Below, one piece after another: positions 37,801 through 50,614 of a DNA stretch of 64,000 bases; the first letter of the stretch is position 1, and each line of letters begins with the position of its first letter. A model generated the notes under the pieces. The model ran no database searches and was not told the DNA's origin. It saw only the letters and a list, made by a program, of their open reading frames with translations. Origin of the DNA: Parus major (taxonomy: Eukaryota > Chordata > Aves > Passeriformes > Paridae); the NCBI RefSeq assembly GCF_001522545.3, contig NC_031770.1, forward strand, positions 3,842,281-3,906,280, written 5' to 3'. The position numbers were made by a program, and so were the translations under genes.

Positions 37801-40439
37801 CACTGCAGTCCAGTTTAACTTCTGAGTGCCTCGCTGCCAGGAGTCACTTTAAATGCTTTACTGCCTTCCATTGCTTCTGCCTTTTTCTGGAGTTTCATGT
37901 ATTCCATTTGCTGTCCATGTGCACAGGCAACTTGCTATATATGGATGCAATTAATTTTTTATAATGAGTATTTAGTAAAACAAGGCTGATAAATTAGGAT
38001 GAGCAGTCAAGAAAGGTAAGGGCCTTTTGTTCACTGAGATAGTTAAAAAGATTTCCCATTATTTCACCTAGGAGTGATGACAATCTCTTGAGCTTAATTT
38101 CTTTAAAGTTGTGTGCAAGATCTGGTTTGTATGAGGCTGTGGATCATAGAACTGGAACTTTGCTCCTGTGCTCAGTTCTCACAAGAATATAAATACTGCT
38201 CTGGTACTTTTCCTCAAGACAATGAAACTCAAAGACATATTCAGAAAACACCCAGAATGAGTGTATTATAGTGATAAACCAAAAAATAGCTTTTACAGAG
38301 AAGGTAGGCCCGAATTTATTATTTTCTCTGGAGATTTTTTAACTGTGTGTGGGAATGAGAGTTTTGAAAGCAAGTCAGCATAGTTTTCACAGCTCTGTCC
38401 TAGAGTTTGAAGTGCTCATACTTGGCCCAGTTCACCTAGCCTGGAAGTGCCTTTATCCATTATCCTGCATTTATAGAACCTTTTAATGATCACTGACCAA
38501 ACCCCATTTTTTCAAGTCTCCACTTCAAAAGGCTTCTCCGGAGAAATTTGTACACCAGCAGCAAGGAGCTTCTGGTGAAGATGGAAATGGAAGGTAACAG
38601 GCCTAGTGCTGACAGGGAAATTTCAATTGTTACTTGGAAAAATTACAAAACTGGTTGCAGTTCCCCCCCATTTCCATTATCAGACGAATCAGGCATGGAA
38701 TAGGATATGCTTGCACAGAGAATGTCACACAGCTACAGAAATGCTCACCAAGTGCAGAGATCTGATATGATCCATGTAACCTAACAAGTTGTGTGTTGGG
38801 ACAGCGTTCTGTCATACCATACACCTGCAGCAAAGGCAATTAAAGCAGCCTTCTCCCACTTCAGTCTCTGGCATGTAGGAGATGCAAGTGCCAGATTTTG
38901 TCAGAACACCCAACTATTGACAGAGATCAGCCCTTCTGAAATGCTTTTGCTAATTCTTATCTATTCTATCAGCAGTTTTCAATGCAAATGTACTAACTGA
39001 GGGAGAAAATCCTCTTTTTTCAAATATGCAATTTATTTTTCAGCCTATGTGTTTTCTGACTCTGCTAGTAAAGTGCTATTTAAAAGCTGCATTTTAGAAT
39101 GGGGAACATTGTCCCTCCACCCCTTCTCTTACTTGTTTATTGTAGTAAAAATATGAGGACTTTATTGGAAGGCTGGCCATGAGGACACTAGAAGAGAGCA
39201 TCCAGTATCTCCATACCATTCCTTCCTTATTTATGGTTGTAGCATAGTACATGCAGCACCAGATGTGAGTAAGAAGAAGGAGGGATGCAAAGGAGAACTT
39301 CAAATGACTGATGAATAGTTGAAAGTGAACAGAGGGGCTTTTAAGGCTCCTTTAAAGAAAGCCTAATGCTCTGCTTCCCTAAGCAGCAGGCTACTGATGA
39401 TGGAAAAGTCACAGACATACCTGCAGAGATTTGGGAAGCTCTTATTTCAGTAGGTTTTTATGGCAGTTAAAAAAATAGAATTCCTGTGCTCCTGCCAACT
39501 AGGTTGGTGTGTCCAGCTCACTTTTCTCCTTTCCATTTTGCTCTGTAAGGACAACGTGCAATGACTTGGACAGTGCTGAACTCCCAACCATGTCTATCCT
39601 TATTCAGCCACCCCTCTCAAGACCAGGTCCTACTTTTCCATACTTGAGCAGCATCATCTCGAGGACTGCTGTTTCCTGGCTGCATTTCTGGTTCTGTTTG
39701 GTAGGCCCTGCAAGCCCTGAATCTTCTTTGCCTTATTAAAACAAGTGGTGATATTTTCTCAGACATACATAACATGCACTTCCCTAATGGCACCCTGGAA
39801 GTCCAACATTAGTATAAATCAGGAAGGAAGAGCCTTCCTGCATCAGCCTGTTTTATAACAAGCTTTCTAAAATACCCTGAATTCAGGCTAAAAATTACTT
39901 TTCCAAACAGCAAACTCCTTTATTCATTTTTTGTTTCATTTTTTTGGTAACTTGATTTGGAAAATACAGCAAAAATGTCACAGATGCAAAGGGTTATATT
40001 AAAGGAATTCTTGAAGCTTTTAAGTGAGTCTGTTGTTTGAGCACAGCTAGAATTGTTTTGTGTGGAGTCAAACAGCCTTTGTGTACTCGGGGCTCTGTGG
40101 GATCATGTCTCTGAGGGGGATGCCAGCGTTCACTGATCTACTGCTTCATGCTGTCCCCAATGGGCTTTTCCCCTTGTGCCACTTCCTCTGCCCCCATGGT
40201 GGTGGGTGTGCCTCGGGACGAGCCCTGAGCGTGGCTGAACGCTGGGGCTGAGGGGGATCACTGGGGCTGTTCCAGAGAGCGGGCAGCGAGGGATGTAGAA
40301 CACGCTGGGTACAACCCCCCGAGCTGCAGCACTGCCTTAACTGAGCATTTCCTTTGTGCTGATTGCACTGGTGGAGCTTCAGCTCCTAAGTTAACACCGT
40401 TCTTGTGAGAGTGAATTCATTGCCAGAGCAGGCCACACC

Positions 40440-40545
40440 TCTTCGCACAGGCCTTTAGGAAAGCGGAAAGCAAATAAGCGCCGTGGTGCCGAAATCAGAG
40501 CGATGGCTGATGGAGCCCCGATGGGGAGAACAGCCAAGCAGCCTG
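40440..40545. other. CpG-retaining block, possible conserved element
   Basis: CpGs occur in TTCGCAC, AGCGGAAAGC, AGCGCCGTGG, GCCGAAATCAG, AGCGATGG and CCCGATGG contexts within about 100 bases of otherwise CpG-poor DNA. No repeat family or convincing frame is present. A small regulatory element is one explanation, and a chance GC-richer patch is the other. Confidence 0.2.
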
Positions 40546-42359
40546 AATGGAATGTCAGTAAGCATGGAAGTTAAAAATACACTTCTCAGACCTTGAGGAC
40601 ACTCCAGGGACTAAGAAGCTATATTGATACTAGACTTCAAAAGTTCCAAATAAACAGCGAGATTTTCTCAATGCACAGAAGTGCATACTTGTGATGTCAG
40701 AGCAATGTTATTTCTGCACTGCAAATCTCAAGGCACATGCCTTAAAACCAAGTCCAGATAAGTTGTAACTTATTTAATTTACATATATAATTGCTCTTAT
40801 TTTATTTTTATCTATCTTAGAAACTTAGTTTGAGATTCATATTGTGAATCCTAAATTTACATCTTTCTGAAGAGAACGTTACTCTCTTTAGGGTGGAGAG
40901 CACATCTTGTGTGAGAGCAAGTGATCTTTCAGAGGATTAACATTCATTGTATGTTAGATGACCTTGGACAATTAAAGTAGGAATGATTACATTGATTTAC
41001 TTTGGGAGATACTTATACACAGATAAGAGTGAGGCTCTAAAGCCAGACATTTCCTGAATGCTCCTTGTTCTAAGTGTTTGGAAGACCAACCCTTGTCCCA
41101 GTAGAGGTGGCTTCCCAGTTCTCAAACGCTGGGCAGGCTTTGTCTTTTTACTATAGAAAAATGAGAACTGTAGATGCCATTGCCTGGATGGAAATTGCTG
41201 GAAATAGCTGCAATTCTCATTTTTTCATCTGTGTTACACCCAGGAGTTGCTTTTGTGCATGTATTTTACTTCACTTAGGTTTGTCTAGGACAACTTGGAA
41301 AGACTGTAGTGTACAGAAAATATTTTATATTCATGTCCTTTTGGTCTAATAGCAAAGCTCAGATAGAACCAAAGGCATGACAAACACCATAAAAGAAAAT
41401 TAAGTGTACAGATTTTTTAATAGCAGACAGAGCCTGTGGAATAATTTTCTGTGATAGAGAATAGTTGAATAAGGATTTCAGGCTGAATTAATCAATGGCT
41501 CTAGCCTATGTGTAGATCAGAGTGGTGAATTGCACATTTACTCTCAGAGGTAAAAACCACAAGCAGTGATCTAGAGGAAACTGAAGAGCTTGTTTTTAGG
41601 ATAAAGTGTATTTATCATAAATGCCAATGTCCTGACAGGGAGCCAAATCACGTGTTTTTATGAGTTTGTGAGAGTGCCAGTGGGCTGCTGCTGGAGCAGC
41701 ACAACCACAGTTGTGGCAGCTGAGTTTAGGCATAGTTGATTTGAGTTAAAATAGCAATCTGCATGGCTTCACGCAAAGGCTCAATTCTGAGAAAATGACC
41801 CTCCTGTTGTAGACATGCAGGGAGCAGCATTCTCCTTGTGTGATTGTTTCAGTGTAAAAGGGAACAGCCACATCTAAGGGAGAAGGAGGAGAATCCCATT
41901 TCAGTCCATTATATTAGAGGACACCTCAGTCCCCAGAGCATGAAGAAAAATGCTCTCTATCATTTTTCATACAACCAAACTCTTTGCATGAGGATGAAGC
42001 TCAGAAATATTGCTCAGTTTTTCCATATGCATCCCACCCTGCAAACTCCCTTAGTTAATCTCATCTCTGTGTTCAGTAGGATGTGAGGGCTCTGCAGTGC
42101 TCTGTAGCACTAAGGGGAGCTGCTTTTAGAGCTAGATTTGAGCTCTATTATTGAGAACTCCTCGGAGGGCTGGGCACTACAAAGTGGGACACTTGAAAGC
42201 CAGGTGCTGGGGAGAGGGAAAGTGCTGCGTGAGCAAGAAGTGAGATTATAAATTAGAGTTCAGCTCAGCACGTTTGGAGTCACATAAATAGCTTAGGGGT
42301 TTGTAAAAGAACACCCTCAAGGATTCAGAATTATGGCCAAAGAGGAGGGAAAACATAAT

Positions 42360-42510
42360 GCTTTAGTACCGTGTGATTTATGCACCAAATAAGTTTGAAT
42401 TAGTCACTAATATGAAGTGGGTTTGGAAAGATTAATAACCCTTAGCCAGCACTTATTGTATGATGATCAGCCATAAATCTTCTTCGAGCGAAATGGGAAG
42501 TAGCCAAATC
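42360..42510. other. Possible conserved non-coding element
   Basis: This non-repetitive block contains ACCGTGTGATTTATGCACC, several TAAT-type cores and a TTCGAGCGAAAT segment. It resembles the homeodomain-rich texture of vertebrate non-coding conserved elements. It has no usable open frame. The call is a visual impression only. Confidence 0.22.
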
Positions 42511-44968
42511 CTTTCTCTCTGGAGATAGGCAGTGCTCGTGCTGTTGTTCAAGGGCTGCCCACTTTGAATTCTGCGGGTTTTTTTGGGGTGAGGCTATGGA
42601 TTGCTCATGGCAACTTGGGCATTTCCAGTTGGCTCAGAAGATGCATGCTACAGATGGGCCTGGAAAGGGATGGAGTAACTGTGTGGAACTGTATGAGCCG
42701 TTTCCCTGGCTCATACCATTAGCAGTTTACAATTCACTCATTGGAATGACACTTTTGCCCAGAGAGGGCATAGAAAAGGTGTGAAAATGCTGTAGGTTGC
42801 AAACTCAACATTGTCGCTGTTCATAGTCTGACTATTTTGGTCCTGAATGACTTTTAAGATCTTTTTCCTACTTGTTGTGGTTCTTTGAAGTGGAAAACTT
42901 TCCATTAAGGCTAAAATCCTGTTCTAGTTGATGCTTTGCCCATTTGTATTTGTGCCAAAACCAGTATGACTTTTGATTTCTTCTGAGCATCTGTCAGCTG
43001 GTGACCCACCACACCTTCTCTTGTGTGGCCTATATAAACCAGTGCCGACCGAAGCTTCAAAGGGTGACTTCCCTCCCTGTAAGACTGTACCTCACACTTA
43101 TTTCCAATAAACTGCCATCCTCTCAATTTTCCACAAGCAACATATAATTGAGCAGTAACCTCAGTGTATGAAAATCTGTGTGGCAGATGAAGAAAACATC
43201 ATTAGACCAGAGGCAGCTGGAGTGCAGTCATGGAGTGTAAAGAGCTCAGCTCCTATAGAATCTCTTTCATGGATATTTAGAGTTTAGGGCAAAAAAAAAC
43301 CTGTTTGATGGAGGTGAGATTCTTATCAACCAAGGAAAGAGGGAGAGCTGTTTGAGGAAACAAATGCTGAGGTGGGCTGCTAGATGAGCCAAGTGTGAAC
43401 CCCCAGTAATTCCAACTAAACAACCAAATTTGCTTAGGTTGTTGAGGGTGATGTGCCCCACAAGATGCAGAGTCCATGAGACACAGGGAATCCTCTGCAT
43501 GGCAGAACAGGCTGCTGCTGTGTCATAAAAAGATATCTTTTTTTTCATGCAGCCTTTATTATTTTAAATGAGTGTTTAATATTGTTTTGTTACCTGAATT
43601 TACTCAGCTGATATTTAAAGCAGCTTTTTGCTGCAAACTTGATGGACAAGATGTAATTGTTCTGCATAAAACATTCTGGTGGGCTGAAGCACAAGACTGT
43701 AAGGGACCTACACTCAGTACTTGCTGTACTAGTCCATCCTTGGAAATGTCCAAGACTTCCCTCCCCTGAGAGTGCAGCAAAGAGGTTGTTGTGGTTGCTG
43801 GGAAGCCAGGAGTGGGGATTAGAAGTGGTACCTTTTCAGCTTAGCTGAGCAGGCCTAGAGAGCCAAAGTAGTTCCTAAACCAAGAGTCATGTGTGTGCCA
43901 CTACAGCTGTTGCTCAGAGAAGTATTTCCATGTGGCTCTTTTCCCTTTTCCAATGTGGGAATAATGCCTGCTTGCTTCCAAGAGGACCTTGGAACAAGCT
44001 GGAATATCCACATGAAAAATCAAGCGAGAATCCTCTTAGTTTAGTCTTACCTTTTCCAAGCTGACACTGAAGTACTTACAAAGCTCTTCAGTGAATCTTT
44101 TCAAGAGTGGGCTCCTGGCAATACTTTTGGGAATAACGATCATGGAGCCAGAACCATAAAAGGCATTAAAATACTCTTCCTAAGCACACTTCCCCTGTGC
44201 ACATCTGTGGAATGTGATTTTGAAATGCCTCAAATTCACACTCACACAGAATCTGTCACCGTTCCCTGTGACCTTGATCAGGAGCATTTCTCTTAATGCC
44301 TGTTATGCTTGCAGATAAGCAGAGCACCTCCCATTGACCCAGGCAGGTCATTATCCTCTTCCCCTTTATCAGGAATCCTTCAGCCAATTAATCACACACT
44401 GCTCTGCAATCTTGAGGCTCAATTATGCCTGGACAAGTGTTGCTCAGCTGTTCCTCCTGCTACAGATGTGACATATCCTGAGATTAGCTCCGATTCACAG
44501 AAGTCACTGATTCCCTATCAGGCGCTAAGAAAAGCAGGGCCGTCTGGGAGGGAAGTGACACCATCTTGGAAGCATTTTATCACAGAGTAAGTGGAGATGT
44601 CTAAAAACTCCTGCTTGCCACCACCACCTCACAGCAAGTCCTTCTCACTGGCTGCTGCCTCTCAGCCTGAGACAATTTACCAGTATTTTCTAGATGGAGA
44701 TGTCAGCAGACTAATAAACTGTTAGTAGTGCACTGATGACAGACAGTAGCTAGTTCTCCTTTGGGACAGTAGATAGCTTAACTTGGAATCCCCGTGAGAA
44801 ACCTATTTTCTCCTCTTTTGTGCAAACCTGTTTTATGCATATCAAATAGCTTCTGCTCTTATTTTTATTTTCCTGTTGTTACCATTTGCTTGGGATACTC
44901 CATAATGGGCATGTGTGAGTGAAATAGTTTGGTGGTATTTTTGATTAGTGTAAAAATTATGCCTTAGG

Positions 44969-45017
44969 TTTTTTTTTTTTTAGTTTTTGGTTTGTTGGTT
45001 TGGGTTTATTTTTTTGT
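44969..45017. repeat. T-rich / GGTTT simple repeat
   Basis: A T12 run is followed by irregular GGTTT and GTTTG units and another T7 run. It is low complexity, possibly the antisense of an old A-rich tail, but no element body is visible beside it. Confidence 0.55.
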
Positions 45018-47250
45018 GGCTTGACACAATTAATTGTTTTAGAGGGCTGGGTCAGAGTATATCACATATACATTATGTCCCCAGGAGTACTATGGGACAC
45101 CCACTGAAACCATGAGCAAGATGTGCCTAATCTTGGCAGTGTGATTCTGTGTTTGTGAGGTTGTTTTTTGTAACCATTTTCAGCTACACAGAAGCTCAGG
45201 CAAACATTTAGTACAGATGCTTGCAATTCTATAAAATTGTCTTATCCTCTTAAAAAATGGCTTTCCAATTTCTATAAGCAGACCTTTTTAAAAAAAAAAT
45301 CTGAGTTTTGAATATTTGATTGTGGTTTCTCCTGTTTTTATTTTTCAAAAGCTCATTTTTGAAGATAAGCAGATGCTGAACATGTAATAATTTGTTGATG
45401 TTGAATATTGTAATTGTTTACTATGGAAAATCATAAACTCTGCAGAATAACTACCCTTTATCACTTTCAGGCTTCAAATAAATTCTCTCAGAAACCCCTG
45501 TGGAATGAAGGCATTTGCATTTCCTCTGTGGACAGTGCCACAGAGAGTCAGTGAGCAGATAGGATCTGCACCCTGCCCCTGCCTGGGGGCTCTTTGCACG
45601 CTGGTGTGAATGCAGGACATGCAGGCAACTTAAATAGGATTTGGGGCTGTGGAAGAACAACTGGATTTAGCTGGGGCTGAGGCAGCTGTGAGCACACAGC
45701 AGGACTGTGCGTGAGCTCCCAGGGCTGAGCTGGAAAACTTCTGTCTTAAAACACCCGGATATTCTGCCCCTGGTTTTCTGCAGACCGAGCCAGTGCTGTG
45801 ACTTCTCACACTGGTGTCTCAATTTGCAGTCCAGACCAAGCCTGTGTGTGGGTCAGATATTGCACCAGTATCGCATCAGATATTGCAGCCTTTTTTGTAA
45901 CAAGGTCACCAGTCAAGGGAAAAGTGACTTGGACTTGTGTTGTCCAAGGTTGGCACAGCTAAAATCCATTTTGATTGGCCTTTATGAGTCAGATTCTCAC
46001 ATACAAGTTCTCACTGGCTGGTTGGTTCAGCTTGTGGATGATTCCAACTGTGCCAAGACACTGGAAAAGGATTGTTACTTCCAAGAATGGCTTGCAATTT
46101 AAGTGTGCGACTGCAGGAGTCTGATGTGGTAGATTTATTGCTGAAGAAGTTATTTGCATCTTCTTTTCAACAAGATACAGAAAATGGAGACTGTGTAAAC
46201 GTGTATGTAGAAATGATATTTCACTTGAAACTCGCTGCATTTTATTTTAATTCTCACAATTATGAGGTAATGCTTGGGCTTGGCTGATTCAACAGCAAAT
46301 ACTGCAGATGTGTCTATTTTTTATGACACAGCGATTTGATTTATAACACTTCTATTATTTTGGCTGTCCACACAGTAAAGGATATAAACTGCCTCTGTTT
46401 CTACAGCTCAGAGCCCCACAACGATCTCCCTCCCACATTTTGAAATTAATTAAAGGGAACTTTAAACTCAAACACATCTCAAAAAAACCCAAATAAGAGG
46501 TGGTCTCATTTTTAAGATGAAAAAGAGGATTAGAACTGGAGGAAACTGAAGTTATTTTGGTGTTTTATAAATAATCTTCCAATTTCCTATCACTTGCCTC
46601 TTCATCTCTTGTGGGGTTACTGCTGGATTCTGCTACTCTTTTTTCCCATATTTTCTGCTCTCTGTGTTGATGAGCCACAGGAATTGAAAAGAAGCTGGAA
46701 AGATGAAAGGAGCTATAGACTCCTAAAGAAGGAGTAGGAAGTTTCTAGGGATGCAGGTAGGAGCAGGGCATGCAATTCAGCTGGGGGGAGCTAATTTGCT
46801 GTCTAGTCCCCAAAGGAACAAGGCAGAGCTAAGAACAGAGCAGGTAGGACATCTGGCTTCTGATGAGGAAAGTAAAGGACACAATTTTTGTATCAAATCC
46901 CAAACTTTTCAACCTCTTTGGCTAGGAATTAAAATATTTAGCATGTAATCTAAAAGGGGGTTATGTAGTGTTGTTTCTCCAGTGTTCCATCTCCAGTGCT
47001 GTATCTGTTGCTCTGCTTGGGGTCTTGGCAAAATGAAGAAATGCTGAATAAAGTTTATTTCCTCTGTGGCCAGATTTTATCAGTGTAAAAGCATGTCCTT
47101 TCATTTTATTACCATATGTTCTAAAAGGATCCCTTCCTGCTTGGAAAAGCTCATGTTTTTCTTGTTTTCAATGCATTTCACTAGTTTTAAAATATAACTT
47201 TAAAATACAACTTTATGTATGGTCTTGGCTGTAAAAACACCAACACCATC
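45018..47250. other. Unique non-coding DNA, no gene seen
   Basis: The plus-strand frame at 45707-46102 (131 codons) is the largest. It has no recognisable domain and no better support than its opposite-strand neighbours. The rest is AT-leaning with short homopolymers. Confidence 0.5.
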
Positions 47251-47340
47251 TACCTTTCACAGGTGGGGATGTGGAGGTGCAGAAGTATCAAGAAAATTCC
47301 AGGACCATCCTGTAGATCAGGATGCAAACCCTATATTTCT
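47251..47340 (+). mobile_element. Possible MIR-like SINE scrap
   Basis: CTTTCACAGGTGGGGATGTG, then GAGGTGCAGAAGTATC, then GGATGCAAACCCTA occur in the order of MIR 'TTTTACAGGTGGGGAAACTG', 'AGGCACAGAGAGGT' and 'GGATTCGAACCC'. Only about 90 bases are involved and the middle is poorly matched, so this is a weak call. Confidence 0.3.
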
Positions 47341-47604
47341 CTGCATAACCCAAGAAGCATCACCTTTTTTTTGGGTACACTTCGAATTTTGTTGAATTGG
47401 CCAAGGAAAATATTTGTGTTCAGACTCTCCTTATCTAACAGGTGTGACAGGATGTGATTTAGTCTTTACTGAGGTAGGAAAAGGAAGACAAACCATGTGG
47501 TATCTGGTAAATAAACTGCAATAAGATGAAAATATTTCATTCAAACATAAAAATAAAACTGAGAGCCTGACATTAGAATGAGTTACGGTGGCAAAACACT
47601 ATCA

Positions 47605-47631
47605 TGAGGTGAGATGAGATGAGATGAGATG
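47605..47631. repeat. (GAGAT)n pentanucleotide microsatellite
   Basis: Four perfect GAGAT units (47611-47630) follow a GAGGT variant. This is short, but it is a plausible length-variable locus. Confidence 0.75.
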
Positions 47632-47975
47632 GGACCCTAAACTCAGAGTCCCTACTAAAGTGTCTGTCATTTTAAGGAAAATTGAATCCTGTAAGTACCT
47701 GTACTGTTTTCTTCTTTGAAAACTTCTCATTCCTATCTCCTGCTTCTCTTTCCCTTTTCTCCCTGGAAAAATGATGGGTTCTGTTGCTGGTGATTGCACT
47801 TTGCCTTTCCCAAGTTGCACGGTTCTGGATGGATGTGGTGCAGATTTCACAAGATTTAGATTGAGCAGATGCCAGCATGTGTGTAAGCACTGCTGTATGC
47901 TTTTCTCCTCCTCTCATTTATTACCCTGCAGCATCTGAATACAGAGGAAATTAGAGATTCAGATTTGTACTTCTC

Positions 47976-48039
47976 AAAGAAAAAAAAAAAAAAAAAAGGG
48001 AAAAATAGTGAAAGAAAAAAGAAAAAGAAAGGGTGAAGG
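47976..48039. repeat. A18 run within an A/G-rich tract
   Basis: Eighteen consecutive A bases (47980-47997) are followed by GGGAAAAATAGTGAAAG and AAAAAAGAAAAAGAAAGGG. The tract is nearly pure purine on the plus strand. It could be the tail of an old retroposed copy, but nothing upstream is recognisable as one. Confidence 0.6.
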
Positions 48040-50334
48040 ATCCCACCAAAACTGCTTTGTGATTCACTGTGGGGTCGTGACCCCATCCCGCTGAGACTTC
48101 TGTTCCAAAGTAGTAACTTGGTAGCTGGAGTTTTTTTAAGTGGTTGTTGATTGGCTTAGCTGTAAGAAAATCGCATTTCCCTGAAACTCTTAGGGATACT
48201 TTAAATGGGTGGATTATCCAGCTGCCTGATTAGAAGTTTGGGTTATGTAAACACGGAGTGTTTAGATTTAGGCTTTTCAGTTGAAGTCCAGGCAGCTGTT
48301 TGCACTTAACTCCATCAAGAAGCCCAGTTAATCAAAGAGCAGGAAGGATTTTTTACCTTTTTAAACCGGTGTCATTATTTCTGCTGTCCAAACCCTTTGG
48401 AGTTAGGCTTGTTGCAATGTAGAACAAGGTCTTTTGGATGTTCTGCTGAGGAAACAGGAAAGAATGGATGGGGTGTGGGTTAGTGAGATGTTGTGCCTTG
48501 TGGATTTTTCCCTTTTGCTGTGACATAATCATTTTTCCATTAGTTGAAGTCAAACTTGACTTTTTGAGTCTTGGAGAGCTGCTCAGAACAGAAGGTGGAG
48601 GCAGATCCACCTCAAGGCTCTGGCTCTGTCCTACACATGTTGCAAGTCCAGCCATGAGGATCTATGGAACCAGTTTACACTGGATGTATTTTAGGGCATT
48701 CTTGACAGTGTGAATAGATAGCAGAGTAACCAACTGGCTTAACACTTCAGGATCCAAGCAATGAAAGAGTCTTTGTGTAGCAAAGAAACAGAGCCTTTCT
48801 TCTCCAGGGATAGAAACAAAAAAGGAAATAAGGAAAAACAATTCTAAAAAGTTTGGTTTATTTTTCTGTGTTCTGTTTTATCCACTACCATGTTGGAAGT
48901 TTAAAATTTCAGGAGAAGGAAATCCCTTGAAACTCTCTGTAAAACAGCTTTTCTCAGTGGTTCTCTCTTTACATTCCTCTTCCAGTTTTTACAATTATAA
49001 GTTTATTAATTGTTGATTTCTATTTCTGACATTTTCCTTTATTTTCTGAATCTAGAGGTAAAAACAAGGAGCACTTTAATTTGCATCTACAGCTTGCGTA
49101 CTTGTGATTAGCTGAAATTAATTTCTGATTACTTGATGTAAGTAAGATTTGCTGCCTTTTCTGTATGCTCACAGTTGTACTGTGTGCTACCAAAACCTAA
49201 ATATATAATATAGTACAAATTTTTGAAGTACTAAACTAAGTTTAACAGTGAAAAGCAAAGCATATTAAAATAGTTTATTTTTTTCTAAAGTTATTTTCTC
49301 CAAATCTCTGAAATTTCCAGCTGTTATATAGTTCTGACCATTGACAGTATCACCAGGGAGCTCTGGTGATGCTGTTAACACACAAGTGATGCTCCTGAAA
49401 CCATCAAGGGCCCAGCTGTGATCTTTTATTTTAACATCCAGAGAACTGTGGTTTCATAGGGCAGGAATTTCCCTGACAGTTTACTGGATAATAAATCCAA
49501 GACCCATAATTCCAGCCTAAATTACTAATCAGTGTCATATTGTAATTACAGAAAATATAATCAAGAATGTTGTTGCTAAATATTGATTTGCTTTTAATCT
49601 ATAAAACAAACCTTAATTCATATTTTATAATGTACATGGCTTTCCATGTAATTATATCTAATGTTTATGATGTTAACAAAAAAAATGTGTGTCAAATAAT
49701 CCTGAAGAAACCCTAATTTCTGTCACTGTGTGGTGCCTGGGGACACATCTATTCCTGTAAGAACTGGAATGAAACCCCCACAAACAATAAGAGTATGGAA
49801 ATAGAATAGGAAGCAAAGGACTCTGGTGAAAAATTGTTTTGTCTGTGCTGACATTTCTTTGTGTCATACGATACTGAGCTATTGATCAATATTTGCAGAC
49901 AATTTAAAGTGATCAGATGGTCGTGGCAGGAAGACCAGATGCTTGAATGATCCTTTATGTTTTCCTTCCATTTGTTCACATTACTCCGAAGGTTCATTTT
50001 CCTCTTCTGATCAGTTGGATATCAGACTGTAGATATTGACTGAAATAAGAGTGAGTTCTGGTTGTTATTGTTCATTTTGGTTATTTACCAATAGATATAG
50101 CTCTATTTTCCAATAGAGACCCAGGTATCTGGGTGGAATATAATATTCATGCTTTGACATGTATTTAAGCCTGAGCTTTTCTGATTATCTCTCCTGCTTG
50201 GCAAGCCTTGCCTTTGGAAAGGAGCAGGCAGTGTTTCAGATCCCTGCTCCCTGGTGATTCTGGGCCATTCACCATTACCAGATGTGAAGGCGTTCCTTCT
50301 GTAAAGAATAAAGTAGAATAACTTTATAAGGTAC

Positions 50335-50614
50335 TAGGGGCAAGACTATTTACAAGGGCCTGGAGTGGCAGGACGAGAGGGAATGGATTCAAGAGAATAG
50401 GTTTAAAGTGGATGTTATGGAAAAAATCTTCCCTGTGAGGGTGTGGAACCAGAGAAGGTGTGGCTGCCCCATCCCTGGAGGTGTTCAAGGCCAGGTTGGA
50501 TGTGCCTTGGAGCAGCCTGGTCTGGTGGGAAGTGTCCCTGGGCATGGCAGGGGGCTTAGAACAAGATAATCTTAGACATCCCCTTCCAACCCAAACCATT
50601 CTGTGATTCTATGA
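50335..50614 (+). mobile_element. CR1 LINE 3' end fragment
   Basis: The plus strand reads ATTTACAAGGGCCTGGAGTG, then ACGAGAGGGAATGGATTCAA, then GGAACCAGAGAAGGTGTGGC, then TGCCCCATCCCTGGAGGTGT, then TCAAGGCCAGGTTGGATG, then GCCTGGTCTGGTGGGAAGTG, then a CCCTTCCAACCCAAACCATT block. It ends TCTGTGATTCTATGACAC. This is the CR1 3' region in sense orientation with its terminal ATTCTATG motif kept. It is 5'-truncated, with no coding region. The good preservation suggests a younger insertion than the copies at 4431 and 7165. Confidence 0.96.

Larger units (their letters stand above)
34881..44968. other. Unique non-coding DNA, no gene seen
   Basis: About 10 kb contains no recognisable exon or RNA gene. 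The largest open frame is 128 codons, minus strand, at 36748-37134, and has no known domain. A CA/TA run is seen near 35570-35592. CpG-retaining blocks lie at 40440-40545 and 42360-42510 and are listed separately. Confidence 0.5.
47341..50334. other. Unique non-coding DNA with simple repeats, no gene seen
   Basis: No open frame exceeds 100 codons and none is recognisable. A GAGAT pentanucleotide run and an A18 purine tract are listed separately. The interval 48990-49690 is notably AT-rich. Confidence 0.5.

Noticed and set aside
43728..43770. CR1-like segment (TCCATCCTTGGAAATGTCC)
   Set aside because: Resembles the CR1 CATCCCTGGAGGTGTTC block, but neither flank continues in CR1 order.
44255..44305. 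Possible antisense MIR fragment (CTGTGACCTTGATCAGGAGC)
   Set aside because: Only one short block fits and the expected following blocks are missing.
47980..47997. A18 run as the tail of a processed pseudogene
   Set aside because: No gene-like or repeat-like body is visible upstream and no target-site duplication was found.
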